Assembly (NCBI GenBank): GCA_950295325.1
Contig: OX485809.1
Span: 13,638,001-13,702,000, forward strand
Length of the DNA: 64,000 bases
From: Polytrichum commune
Taxonomy: Eukaryota; Streptophyta; Polytrichopsida; Polytrichales; Polytrichaceae
Reading direction: 5' to 3'
Shown here: piece after piece, positions 20,893 to 31,519 of the stretch
Layout: each line of letters begins with the position of its first letter
Position numbering within the stretch: position 1 is the stretch's first letter
The notes under the pieces: generated by a model
Databases searched by the model: none
The model's input: the letters and a program-made list of their open reading frames with translations, nothing else
What the model was told of the DNA's origin: nothing
Translations under genes and position numbers: made by a program

Positions 20893-21631
20893 GGCCACGC
20901 AAACCTCTTGGGGAATGGTGGAAGAACCACATTCCGCAACCCGAAGACGATGAGCACGCAAACATAGCAATGGTTGGGGAACCTAGAAACTTGAGAGAAG
21001 CATTTGAATCGAGTGATGCGAGCGAGTGGGAGTCGGCTATGCAAGAGGAGTACGAATCTCTCATAGCCAACGCCACGTGGGAGTTGGTTCCATTGCCGAA
21101 GGGCCGCAAGGCCGTGAAATGCAAGTGGGTGTTTCGCACGAAGAAGGATGCCAACGGTACGGTAGTTCGGTTCAAAGCGAGGTTGGTGGCCAAGGGGTGC
21201 TCGCAAGTGGAAGGTGTGGATTTCGGCGAGACTTTCGCACCCGTGGCCAAATTCAACACCATTAGGGTCATCCTCGCAATGGCGGCGGCCATGGGCTTGG
21301 AGATACATCAAATGGACGTCAAGACCGCATTCTTGAACGGCGAATTGCACGTGGTCATCTACATGGAGCAACCGGAGGGGTTTGTACAAAAAGGCCGAGA
21401 GCACCTCGTATGCAAGTTGGGGAAATCGCTCTACGGATTGAAGCAATCCGGACGAGCGTGGTACGAGTGCATTCACATATTCTTTGTGAACAAAGGCTTT
21501 ACGAGGAGCCATGCGGACCACTCGTTGTACGTGTTACAAACTTGCCATTACATTGTGATCGTAATCATATATGTAGACGACCTCATCATCTTGGCAAGCA
21601 ACGTGGACGTGATCAACGAGTTGAAATCTAG
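20893..21631 (+). pseudogene. Cop-9 pol piece (linker and RT), inverted
   Basis: It encodes RPRKPLGEWWKNHIPQPEDD through reverse transcriptase to IIYVDDLIILASNVDVIN and stops at the filler junction. It joins in sense to Cop-9 (29126-31519) once the segment is re-inverted. The variant GTVVRFKARL, where other copies read GVVVRF, is shared with Cop-12. Nothing after the RT palm survives. Confidence 0.88.
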
Positions 21632-21641
21632 TTTCCACTAG
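21632..21641. other. 10-bp templated filler at a pol/gag junction
   Basis: tttccactag is inserted between pol (...gaaatctag) and gag (cctttcac...). The same ten bases occur in the gag piece at 21655-21664, so this looks like a templated insertion of alternative end joining. Confidence 0.75.
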
Positions 21642-22587
21642 CCTTTCACGCGTGTTTCCACTAGTATGGAGCCTTTGCCTACGGCATCTACCATGCCGTT
21701 ATCACCCATAAACACTTTGCGACCCGTGACGGGTTCGTAAGTGTCAAAAAAATGCTTATGTGGTGTCATGTGTTGCGAGGCCCCCGAATCCACGATCCAT
21801 CTAGTGGCGGACGTTTTAGACGCCCCATCTCTCGCTACAAATGCAAAATCATCACTCGACCTTGCCATGTTTGCGTTCGCCTTGCGTTTCATTCGACAAT
21901 TACGAGCAATGTGGCCCAACTTACCACAATTGTAGCACCTCGGGCCGTCGCCGCGCCTCTCGTTGTTGTCGAACGCTCGATGTTGGCGGGACAACATGGC
22001 CGCATCGTCGCCTTGAGGCTCCTTCTCCTTCCTCTTGGACACCTCGTGCATGAGACGTGCGGTGATGAAGTCCAACTTGAGCTCCGAAATGGGGCGCGTC
22101 TCCAATGCGGTGATCAAATGCTCGAACGAGGGCGGTAGGCTATCGAGCAAGGTCATGACCACGTCCTCGTCCTTCATAGGCACCTCCAAGCACGTGAGTT
22201 GGTCCGCAAGAGATTTTACCTTGTTGATGTGCGTGAGGATGTCGTCGCCCTCGTCCATCTTGATGGTGAAGAACTTGCGCCTTATGAACAAGATGTTGGA
22301 CAAGCTTTTGGTTTCGTGGATGTTGCACAAGGTCTTCCACGCTTCCGCGGGTCCCTTGCATCCTTTGATGTGCGCCAACTCCTTGTCCACCAAACTCATG
22401 GCAATGATGGCGAAGGCTTTCTTGCATCGTCGCTCGCCGTAGAAGGCGGTGGCAACTCCGAACCATCCACGATCTCCCAAAGATCTTTGGTGGACATGGC
22501 CATCTCCAATTTGAACTTATAGAGGTTGAAGTTCTCGCCACCGAACTTGTCAACCGATATAAGTCCATCGTTTTCCCTAGAAGCCAT
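21642..22587 (-). pseudogene. Cop-6 gag and protease piece, frameshifted, inverted
   Basis: The minus-strand ATG at 22585-22587 starts a family I Gag. The frame breaks near 22430 because 25 bp (including tacgccttcttgactt) is missing between two gtcgctcg copies. Beyond it the frame resumes with the Gag core, the CCHC knuckle, the DSGAS protease motif and GSILVETRVKG at the junction. 22588-22759 is the gag-proximal leader with part of one repeat unit. Confidence 0.88.
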
Positions 22588-22759
22588 TTTCAAACCGAAT
22601 GCAAGCTCCCACTCACTCAATGTAGTACAAGGGCTTAGAAACCCTCAAGGAAGTTTAGAAAATGATTTTAAACTTTGGAATTAATTCAAGGTTCTCACAC
22701 ACTCAAGTCAGCACCTTTCCACTCCAAAGCTAAGCCAAATAACTATATAACCATCAAAA

Positions 22760-22951
22760 TATTGGAAGGTAGTGTTAGGTTGCATCGGTGACATTGTCCC
22801 ATATGGGTTGTCACGGCTGGTCCTAACCTACACATATAAATAAAGGCATAAGGGGAGGAGCTAATCACTCTCTCCATTGTATGCAATCCTTGTGTGTTGT
22901 GTTCTACCTTTCTACGCTGATGTGTTTGCTTTCTCCTCTCATTTCCCAATA
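22760..22951 (+). repeat. Cop-8 5' LTR (192 bp, S1)
   Basis: It has TATTGG...CCAATA ends with the S1 U5 and is preceded by caaaa. It appears identical to the Cop-6 LTR. Confidence 0.94.
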
Positions 22952-23205
22952 GGTTATGGGCCCACGTTGCTTTAGAGCTTAGAGATCAGCTTAGGAGGAG
23001 GTAGGAGAGAGTCGGATCTGATCGGAGGCGATTTGAAGGTGTTTCAAGCTTTTGGTGGAGTTTTGGAGTTTTGGAGCATTTTTGGAGCGCCTTGGAGCAT
23101 TCTTGGACACTTGGACCAGCGTGGAGGATACCTTAGGTTGAGGTTCATTGTATCTTGAGTGTTTATGTGAGATCGATTCGCATTTTGAGGGTTTGAGGTG
23201 ATTAG

Positions 23206-24020
23206 AGTTCCAAAAGGCTTTGTTGTGGCTTTTTGATGGTTATGTAGTTATTAAGCTTAGTTTTGGAGTGGAAAGGTGCTGACTTGAGAGATCCATCCAT
23301 TCTATGCTTACTTTGAGGTGTTTTGAGTTCCAAAAGGCTTAGGTGTGGCTTTTTGATGGTTATATAGTTATTAAGCTTAGTTTTGGAGTGGAAAGGTGCT
23401 GACTTGAGAGATCCATCCATTCTATGCTTACTTTGAGGTGTTTTGAGTTCCAAAAGGCTTAGGTGTGGCTTTTTGATGGTTATGTAGTTATTAAGCTTAG
23501 TTTTGGAGTGGAAAGGTGCTGACTTGAGAGATCCATCCATTCTATGCTTACTTTGAGGTGTTTTGAGTTCCAAAAGGCTTAGTTGTGGCTTTTTGATGGT
23601 TATAGAGCTATTAAGCTTAGTTTTGGAGTGGAAAGGTGCTGACTTGAGAGATCCATCCATTCTATGCTTACTTTGAGGTGTTTTGAGTTCCAAAAGTCTT
23701 AGTTGTGGCTTTTTGATGGTTATATAGTTATTTGGCTTAGTTTTGGAGTGGAAAGGTGCTGACTTGAGAGATCCATCCATTCTATGCTTACTTTGAGGTG
23801 TTTTGAGTTCCAAAAGGCTTAGTTGTGGCTTTTTGATGGTTATATAGTTATTTGGCTTAGTTTCGGAGTGGAAAGGTGCTGACTTGAGAGATCCATCCAT
23901 TCTATGTTTACTTTGAGGTGTTTTGAGTTCCAAAAGGCTTAGTTGTGGTTTTTTGATGGTTATATAGTTATTTGGCTTAGCTTTGGAGTGGAAAGGTGCT
24001 GACTTGAGTGTGTGAGAACC
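23206..24020 (+). repeat. Cop-8 leader, type-1 120-bp repeats (7 units)
   Basis: GGTGCTGACTT cores lie at 23275, 23395, 23515, 23635, 23755, 23875 and 23995. The antisense frame is open through the whole array (277 codons, 23202-24035), the longest such frame in the window. Confidence 0.92.
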
Positions 24021-24122
24021 TTGAATTAATTCCAAAGTTTAAAATCATTTTCTAAACTTCCTTGAGGGTTTCTAAGCCCTTGTACTACATTGAGTGAGTG
24101 GGAGCTTGCATTCGGTTTGAAA

Positions 24123-27100
24123 ATGGCTTCTAGGGAAAACGATGGACTTATATCGGTTGACAAGTTCGGTGGCGAGAACTTCAACCTCTATAAGTTCAAA
24201 TTGGAGATGGCCATGTCCACCAAAGATCTTTGGGAGATCGTGGATGGTTCGGAGTTGCCACCGCCTTCTACGGCGAGCGACGAAGTCAAGAAGGCGTACG
24301 AGCGACGATGCAAGAAAGCCTTCGCCATCATTGCCATGAGTTTGGTGGACAAGGAGTTGGCGCACATCAAAGGATGCAAGGGACCCGCGGAAGCGTGGAA
24401 GACCTTGTGCAACATCCACGAAACCAAAAGCTTGTCCAACATCTTGTTCATAAGGCGCAAGTTCTTCACCATCAAGATGGACGAGGGCGACGACATCCTC
24501 ACGCACATCAACAAGGTAAAATCTCTTGCGGACCAACTCACGTGCTTGGAGGTGCCTATGAAGGACGAGGACGTGGTCATGACCTTGCTCGATAGCCTAC
24601 CGCCCTCGTTCGAGCATTTGATCACCGCATTGGAGACGCGCCCCATTTCGGAGCTCAAGTTGGACTTCATCACCGCACGTCTCATGCACGAGGTGTCCAA
24701 GAGGAAGGAGAAGGAGCCTCAAGGCGACGATGCGGCCATGTTGTCCCGCCAACATCGAGCGTTCGACAACAACGAGAGGCGCGGCGACGGCCCGAGGTGC
24801 TACAATTGTGGTAAGTTGGGCCACATTGCTCGTAATTGTCGAATGAAACGCAAGGCGAACGCAAACATGGCAAGGGCGAGCGATGATTTTGCATTCGTAG
24901 CGAGAGATGGGGCGTCTAAAAGCTCCGCCACTAGATGGATCGTGGATTCGGGGGCCTCGCAACACATGACACCACATAAGCATTTTTTCGACACTTACGA
25001 ACCCGTCACGGGTCGCAAAGTGTTTATGGGTGATAACGGCATGGTAGATGCCGTAGGCAAAGGCTCCATACTAGTGGAAACGCGCGTGAAAGGCCGTGTG
25101 CGGAGCATTAGAATGCACGACGTGCTTCATGTGCCGAAAATGCATTCCAACTTGCTTTCGGTGAGCAAGCTCATTTCGAGGGGTTTGAAAGTGCATTTCA
25201 ACTCGTTGGGATGCGTGGTGAGGGCGAGCAACGGCGAGATGTTGGGCGTGGCGTCGTTGGAGTCCAATTTGTACCAATTGGACACCAACGTGTTGAATGG
25301 GGCCGAAACGAGTTCTTTGGCGCATTCCGAGGCCAACTCGCATCCTTTGGAGCTTTGGCACAAGAGGTTGGGGCATCTCAACGCCAATAGCGTGAAAATG
25401 CTCCAAAGCATGGTGAGCGGGATGGACGCGGGAGCGGCGCAAGGCGACGTGCATTCCTTCGCATGCGAAGGATGTGTGGAGGGCAAACAAGCGAGGCGAC
25501 CATTCCCCACGGACGGAGGCACCCGCGCCACCAAGATCTTGGAGCTCGTGCATTCCGACGTGTGCGGGCCGATGAAAACGGCGTCCATCGGGGGCGCAAG
25601 GTATTTTCTCACCTTCATTGACGATTTCTCGCGCAAGATTTGGGTGTACGTGCTCAAGTCCAAGAAGGAGGTGTTGGCAAGGTTCAAAGAATGGAAAACC
25701 TTGGTGGAGAGGCAATCGGAGCACGTAGTGAAGGTTCTTAGGTCGGATAACGGGGGGGAATACATTTCAAAGGCATTTGATGATTTCTTGAGCAAACATG
25801 GCATTGCACGGCAAACCTCCTCACCTTACACGCCGCAACAAAACGGCGTGGCGGAGCGAGCCAACCGGACCATCGTGGAGATGGCACGGTCCATGATTCA
25901 TGCCCAACGCCTCGGCCACGAATTTTGGGCGGAGGCGGTGTGCAATGCGGCGTACGTACGCAACCGGTGTCCGACCAAGGCGGTTGAAGGAATGACACCC
26001 GAGGAGGCGTGGAGCGGGAGGATGCCGCACGTGTCGCACATGCGGGTGTTCGGATGCGTGGCTTACGCGAAGGTGCCGGATCAAAGGCGAACGAAGTTGG
26101 ATGCGAAGGGCGTCAAGTGTTTGTTCCTCGGATATTGCGAAGGCACCAAGGCGTATCGGCTCATGTGCTTGGAGACGAAGAAAATCATCAAGAGTCCGGA
26201 CGTGGTGTTTTTCGAAGACAAAACGCATTTGGAGGATTGTCCAAGTGGGAGAGTTGATGAAGTACCGACGGTGAAGGTGGACATATCTCCCAAATCGGAA
26301 GCGGAGGAGTTGGAGGCGAGCGGCGACGTTTCGGAGCCGGACGAGGAGGAGCCGAACATTGAGGACGAGTGGGAGGCCGAAGTACCGGCCGCGAAATCCA
26401 CTCGTAGCGCGGAGGCATCGAAACTTAACGCCGGTAAGAGAACCGCAACCAAACCACCTCCACCACCGCAAGATGGCAATGAGACCATAGGCAATTCTAG
26501 GTATCCGGATAGGCCACGCAAACCTCTTGGGGAATGGTGGAAGAACCACATTCCGCAACCCGAAGACGATGAGCACGCAAACATAGCAATGGTTGGGGAA
26601 CCTAGAAACTTGAGAGAAGCATTTGAATCGAGTGATGCGAGCGAGTGGGAGTCGGCTATGCAAGAGGAGTACGAATCTCTCATAGCCAACGCCACGTGGG
26701 AGTTGGTTCCATTGCCGAAGGGCCGCAAGGCCGTGAAGTGCAAGTGGGTGTTTCGCACGAAGAAGGATGCCAACGGCGTGGTGGTGCGTTTCAAAGCGAG
26801 GTTGGTGGCCAAGGGGTGCTCGCAAGTGGAAGGTGTGGATTTCGGCGAGACTTTCGCACCCGTGGCCAAATTCAACACCATTAGGGTCATCCTCGCAATG
26901 GCGGCGGCCATGGGCTTGGAGATACATCAAATGGACGTCAAGACCGCATTCTTGAACGGCGAATTGCACGTGGTCATCTACATGGAGCAACCGGAGGGGT
27001 TTGTCCAAAAAGGGCGAGAGCACCTCGTATGCAAGTTGGGGAAATCGCTCTACGGATTGAAGCAATCCGGACGAGCGTGGTACGAGTGCATTCACATATT

Positions 27101-28946
27101 CTTTGTGAACAAAGGCTTTACGAGGAGCCATGCGGACCACTCGTTGTACGTGTTACAAACTTGCCACTACATTGTGATCGTAATCATATATGTAGACGAC
27201 CTCATCATCTTGGCAAGCAACGTGGACGTGATCAACGAGTTGAAATCTAGCCTCGAGAAGGAGTTCGAGATGAGCGACCTCGGCGAGTTGCATTTCTTCC
27301 TCGGAGTCCATTTCGAGCGGGATAGGAGGACGCGCACCATCACCATGCATCAACGAAGCTACATCGAAACCATTTTGGAGCGATTCGGCATGAGTGATTG
27401 CAAGCCCATCTCAACCCCGCTCGACACCAAGACCTCATTGGCGAAGCTTTCGGAGGAGGAATATGAGAAGCATTCACACGAAATGAAGGACATTCCGTAC
27501 CAAAGGGCGGTGGGGTCGTTGATGTACGCAATGGTGGCCACGAGACCGGACCTCGCATTCGCGGTAAGCGTGGTAAGTCGGTTTATGTCGCAACCGGGTC
27601 CGATGCATTGGATGGCCGTGAAACGAATCATGAGATACTTGAAAGGCACCATTGATATGAGGTTGCGCATCGGAGGACAACACATAAACCTTAAAGGTTA
27701 TTCGGACGCGGATTGGGCCGGCGATGTGGAAAACCGAAGGTCTACCTCCGGATACGTTTTCTTCGTTGGAGACGGGGCCGTGACGTGGAATAGCAAACGA
27801 CAACTAACGGTGGCTCAATCCACAATGGAGGCGGAGTACATGGCCATGAACCGATGCACGAGGGAGGCCATTTGGCTAAGGCAACTAATGGAGGATGTAG
27901 GNNNNNNNNNNNNNNNNNNNNNNNNNNNNNNNNNNNNNNNNNNNNNNNNNNNNNNNNNNNNNNNNNNNNNNNNNNNNNNNNNNNNNNNNNNNNNNNNNNN
28001 NNNNNNNNNNNNNNNNNNNNNNNNNNNNNNNNNNNNNNNNNNNNNNNNNNNNNNNNNNNNNNNNNNNNNNNNNNNNNNNNNNNNNNNNNNNNNNNNNNNN
28101 NCCATGCATCAACGAAGCTACATCGAAACCATTTTGGAGCGATTCGGCATGAGTGATTGCAAGCCCATCTCAACCCCGCTCGACACCAAGACCTCATTGG
28201 CGAAGCTTTCGGAGGAGGAATATGAGAAGCATTCACACGAAATGAAGGACATTCCGTACCAAAGGGCGGTGGGGTCGTTGATGTACGCAATGGTGGCCAC
28301 GAGACCGGACCTCGCATTCGCGGTAAGCGTGGTAAGTCGGTTTATGTCGCAACCGGGTCCGATGCATTGGATGGCCGTGAAACGAATCATGAGATACTTG
28401 AAAGGCACCATTGATATGAGGTTGCGCATCGGAGGACAACACATAAACCTTAAAGGTTATTCGGACGCGGATTGGGCCGGCGATGTGGAAAACCGAAGGT
28501 CTACCTCCGGATACGTTTTCTTCGTTGGAGACGGGGCCGTGACGTGGAATAGCAAACGACAACTAACGGTGGCTCAATCCACAATGGAGGCGGAGTACAT
28601 GGCCATGAACCGATGCACGAGGGAGGCCATTTGGCTAAGGCAACTAATGGAGGATGTAGGTTGTGCACAAGAGGAGGCGACAACCATGATGTGCGACAAC
28701 CAAGGTTCTATGGCATTAGCTAAGAACCCAACCAACCATGATAGGTCAAAACATATAGATGTGCAACATCATTTTATTAGAGAGAAAATTGAAAACAATG
28801 TTGTAGAGCTAGAATATTGTCCAACGCAATATATGGTAGCGGATATTCTTACAAAGGCTTTAGCGAGGGATAGGCATGAGATGTTAAGTGAAATAATGGG
28901 GTTGGAGTACAATGCCACCTCGCAAAGTGGGAGTATTGGAAGGTAG
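24123..28946 (+). CDS. Cop-8 Gag-Pol (artificially long because of gap and duplication)
   Basis: ATG 24123 opens a family I frame that passes through the N gap, giving an apparent product of about 1607 residues. 28102-28660 repeats 27343-27901, so the RNase H start is present twice. Leaving out 27902-28660 (759 bp) gives 4065 nt, exactly the length of Cop-3 and Cop-7. The real gene is therefore most likely an ordinary 1354-residue polyprotein with all motifs: CCHC, DSGA, DDX35E, YVDD and the RNase H acidic residues. Confidence 0.85.
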   Translation: MASRENDGLISVDKFGGENFNLYKFKLEMAMSTKDLWEIVDGSELPPPSTASDEVKKAYERRCKKAFAIIAMSLVDKELAHIKGCKGPAEAWKTLCNIHETKSLSNILFIRRKFFTIKMDEGDDILTHINKVKSLADQLTCLEVPMKDEDVVMTLLDSLPPSFEHLITALETRPISELKLDFITARLMHEVSKRKEKEPQGDDAAMLSRQHRAFDNNERRGDGPRCYNCGKLGHIARNCRMKRKANANMARASDDFAFVARDGASKSSATRWIVDSGASQHMTPHKHFFDTYEPVTGRKVFMGDNGMVDAVGKGSILVETRVKGRVRSIRMHDVLHVPKMHSNLLSVSKLISRGLKVHFNSLGCVVRASNGEMLGVASLESNLYQLDTNVLNGAETSSLAHSEANSHPLELWHKRLGHLNANSVKMLQSMVSGMDAGAAQGDVHSFACEGCVEGKQARRPFPTDGGTRATKILELVHSDVCGPMKTASIGGARYFLTFIDDFSRKIWVYVLKSKKEVLARFKEWKTLVERQSEHVVKVLRSDNGGEYISKAFDDFLSKHGIARQTSSPYTPQQNGVAERANRTIVEMARSMIHAQRLGHEFWAEAVCNAAYVRNRCPTKAVEGMTPEEAWSGRMPHVSHMRVFGCVAYAKVPDQRRTKLDAKGVKCLFLGYCEGTKAYRLMCLETKKIIKSPDVVFFEDKTHLEDCPSGRVDEVPTVKVDISPKSEAEELEASGDVSEPDEEEPNIEDEWEAEVPAAKSTRSAEASKLNAGKRTATKPPPPPQDGNETIGNSRYPDRPRKPLGEWWKNHIPQPEDDEHANIAMVGEPRNLREAFESSDASEWESAMQEEYESLIANATWELVPLPKGRKAVKCKWVFRTKKDANGVVVRFKARLVAKGCSQVEGVDFGETFAPVAKFNTIRVILAMAAAMGLEIHQMDVKTAFLNGELHVVIYMEQPEGFVQKGREHLVCKLGKSLYGLKQSGRAWYECIHIFFVNKGFTRSHADHSLYVLQTCHYIVIVIIYVDDLIILASNVDVINELKSSLEKEFEMSDLGELHFFLGVHFERDRRTRTITMHQRSYIETILERFGMSDCKPISTPLDTKTSLAKLSEEEYEKHSHEMKDIPYQRAVGSLMYAMVATRPDLAFAVSVVSRFMSQPGPMHWMAVKRIMRYLKGTIDMRLRIGGQHINLKGYSDADWAGDVENRRSTSGYVFFVGDGAVTWNSKRQLTVAQSTMEAEYMAMNRCTREAIWLRQLMEDVXXXXXXXXXXXXXXXXXXXXXXXXXXXXXXXXXXXXXXXXXXXXXXXXXXXXXXXXXXXXXXXXXXXXMHQRSYIETILERFGMSDCKPISTPLDTKTSLAKLSEEEYEKHSHEMKDIPYQRAVGSLMYAMVATRPDLAFAVSVVSRFMSQPGPMHWMAVKRIMRYLKGTIDMRLRIGGQHINLKGYSDADWAGDVENRRSTSGYVFFVGDGAVTWNSKRQLTVAQSTMEAEYMAMNRCTREAIWLRQLMEDVGCAQEEATTMMCDNQGSMALAKNPTNHDRSKHIDVQHHFIREKIENNVVELEYCPTQYMVADILTKALARDRHEMLSEIMGLEYNATSQSGSIGR
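27902..28101. other. Assembly gap (200 N)
   Basis: Exactly 200 Ns, a typical placeholder length. The 559 bp before it (27343-27901) recur exactly after it (28102-28660), which suggests two overlapping contig ends that were not merged. Confidence 0.97.
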
Positions 28947-29125
28947 TGTTAGGTTGCATCGGTGACATTGTCCCATATGGGTTGTCACGGCTGGTCCTAA
29001 CCTACACATATAAATAAAGGCATAAGGGGAGGAGCTAACCACTCTCTCCATTGTATGCAACCATTGTGTATTGTGTTCTTGCTTCCTACGCTGATCTCTT
29101 TGCTTCTTCCTCTCATTTCCCAATA
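28934..29125 (+). repeat. Cop-8 3' LTR (192 bp, S2)
   Basis: It has the S2 U5 (gcaaccattgtgtattgtg, gcttcttcc) and pairs with the Cop-7 5' LTR rather than with the Cop-8 5' LTR. tggcc follows. Confidence 0.94.
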
Positions 29126-31519
29126 TGGCCTATCCGGATACCTAGAATTGCCTATGGTTTCATTGCCATCTTGCGGTGGTGGAGGTGGTTTGGTTGCGGT
29201 TCTCTTACCGGCGTTAAGTTTCGATGCCTCCGCGCTACGAGTGGATTTCGCGGCCGGTACTTCGGCCTCCGACTCGTCCTCAATGTTCGGCTCCTCCTCG
29301 TCCGGCTCCGAAACGTCGCCGCTCGCCTCCAACTCCTCCGCTTCCGATTTGGGAGATATGTCCACCTTCACCGTCGGTACTTCATCAACTCTCCCACTTG
29401 GACAATCCTCCAAATGCGTTTTGTCCTCGAAAAACACCACGTCCGGACTCTTGATGATTTTCTTCGTCTCCAAGCACATGAGGCGATACGCCTTGGTGCC
29501 TTCGCAATATCCGAGGAACAAACACTTGACGCCCTTCGCATCCAACTTCGTTCGCCTTTGATCCGGCACCTTCGCGTAAGCCACCCATCCGAACACCCGC
29601 ATGTGCGACACGTGCGGCATCCTCCCGCTCCACGCCTCCTCGGGTGTCATTCCTTCAACCGCCTTGGTCGGACACCGGTTGCGTACGTACGCCGCATTGC
29701 ACACCGCCTCCGCCCAAAATTCGTGGCCGAGGCGTTGGGCATGAATCATGGACCGTGCCATCTCCACGATGGTCCGGTTGGCTCGCTCCGCCACGCCGTT
29801 TTGTTGCGGCGTGTAAGGTGAGGAGGTTTGCCGTGCAATGCCATGTTTGCTCAAGAAATCATCAAATGCCTTTGAAATGTATTCCCCCCCGTTATCCGAC
29901 CTAAGAACCTTCACTACGTGCTCCGATTGCCTCTCCACCAAGGTTTTCCATTCTTTGAACCTTGCCAACACCTCCTTCTTGGACTTGAGCACGTACACCC
30001 AAATCTTGCGTGAGAAATCGTCAATGAAGGTGAGAAAATACCTTGCGCCTCCAATGGACGCCGTTTTCATCGGCCCGCACACGTCGGAATGCACGAGCTC
30101 CAAGATCTTGGTGGCGCGGGTGCCTCCGTCCGTGGGGAATGGTCGCCTCGCTTGTTTGCCCTCCACACATCCTTCGCATGCGAAGGAATGCACGTCGCCT
30201 TGCGCCGCTCCCACGTCCATCCCGCTCACCATGCTTTGGAGCATTTTCACGCTATTGGCGTTGAGATGCCCCAACCTCTTGTGCCAAAGCTCCAAAGGAT
30301 GCGAGTTGGCCTCGGAATGCGCCAAAGAGCCCGTTTCGGCCCCATTCAACACGTTGGTGTCCAATTGGTACAAATTGGACTCCAACGACGCCACGCCCAA
30401 CATCTCGCCGTTGCTCGCCCTCACCACGCATCCCAACGAGTTGAAATGCACTTTCAAACCCCTCGAAATGAGCTTGCTCACCGAAAGCAAGTTGGAATGC
30501 ATTTTCGGCACATGAAGCACGTCGTGCATTCTAATGCTCCGCACACGGCCTTTCACGCGGGTTTCCACTAGTATGGAGCCTTTGCCTACGGCATCTACCA
30601 TGCCGTTATCACCCATAAACACTTTGCGACCCGTGACGGGTTCGTAAGTGTCGAAAAAATGCTTATGTGGTGTCATGTGTTGCGAGGCCCCCGAATCCAC
30701 GATCCATCTAGTGGCGGACATTTTAGACGCCCCATCTCTCGCTACGAATGCAAAATCATCACTCGCCCTTGCCATGTTTGCGTTCGCCTTGCGTTTCATT
30801 CGACAATTACGAGCAATGTGGCCCAACTTACCACAATTGTAGCACCTCGGGCCGTCGCCGCGCCTCTCGTTGTTGTCGAACGCTCGATGTTGGCGGGACA
30901 ACATGGCCGCATCGTCGCCTTGAGGCTCCTTCTCCTTCCTCTTGGACACCTCGTGCATGAGACGTGCGGTGATGAAGTCCAACTTGAGCTCCGAAATGGG
31001 GCGCGTCTCCAATGCGGTGATCAAATGCTCGAACGAGGGCGGTAGGCTATCGAGCAAGGTCATGACCACGTCCTCGTCCTTCATAGGCACCTCCAAACAC
31101 GTGAGTTGGTCCGCAAGAGATTTTACCTTGTTGATGTGCGTGAGGATGTCGTCGCCCTCGTCCATCTTGATGGTGAAGAACTTGCGCCTTATGAACAAGA
31201 TGTTGGACAAGCTTTTGGTTTCGTGGATGTTGCACAAGGTCTTCCACGCTTCCGCGGGTCCCTTGCATCCTTTGATGTGCGCCAACTCCTTGTCCACCAA
31301 ACTCATGGCAATGATGGCGAAGGCTTTCTTGCATCGTCGCTCGTACGCCTTCTTGACTTCGTCGCTCGCCGTAGAAGGCGGTGGCAACTCCGAACCATCC
31401 ACGATCTCCCAAAGATCTTTGGTGGACATGGCCATCTCCAATTTGAACTTATAGAGGTTGAAGTTCTCGCCACCGAACTTGTCAACCGATATAAGTCCAT
31501 CGTTTTCCCTAGAAGCCAT
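29126..31519 (-). pseudogene. Cop-9 gag-protease-integrase, C-terminally cut by Cop-8
   Basis: The ATG at 31517-31519 opens a frame intact through Gag, CCHC, protease DSGAS, integrase HHCC and DDE, and the acidic linker to ...SRYPDRP. There it enters the Cop-8 LTR and would add an unrelated tail. It shares VFGWVAY with Cop-7. No internal frameshift is visible, so disruption by Cop-8 is its only visible coding lesion here. Confidence 0.9.

Larger units (their letters stand above)
20893..22759. other. Inverted segment between Cop-7 and Cop-8
   Basis: This 1867-bp block carries a plus-strand pol piece (20893-21631), a 10-bp filler, and a minus-strand gag plus leader piece (21642-22759). If it is turned round, its left end continues the Cop-6 leader exactly across a ttttg duplication. 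Its right end continues Cop-9 pol exactly across a tggcc duplication. It therefore contains the next part of Cop-6 and of Cop-9, both backwards. Confidence 0.88.
22760..29125 (+). mobile_element. Cop-8: full-length Copia element with assembly gap and mismatched LTR subtypes
   Basis: The 5' LTR is S1 (22760-22951) and the 3' LTR is S2 (28934-29125). Flanks are caaaa (22755-22759) and tggcc (29126-29130), which match in reverse complement the flanks of Cop-7, not each other. The leader is type 1 with seven units. The body carries a 200-N gap with a duplicated flank. Without the duplicate and gap the element would be 5607 bp, like Cop-3. Confidence 0.93.

Noticed and set aside
20703-21641. A 312-codon ORF running from an LTR into RT
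   Set aside because: It merely reads through the Cop-7 LTR into a truncated pol piece; no sign of a real fused gene.
24090-28946. An extended polyprotein with duplicated RNase H in Cop-8
   Set aside because: The extra length equals an exact duplication plus a 200-N gap; assembly artefact is far more likely.
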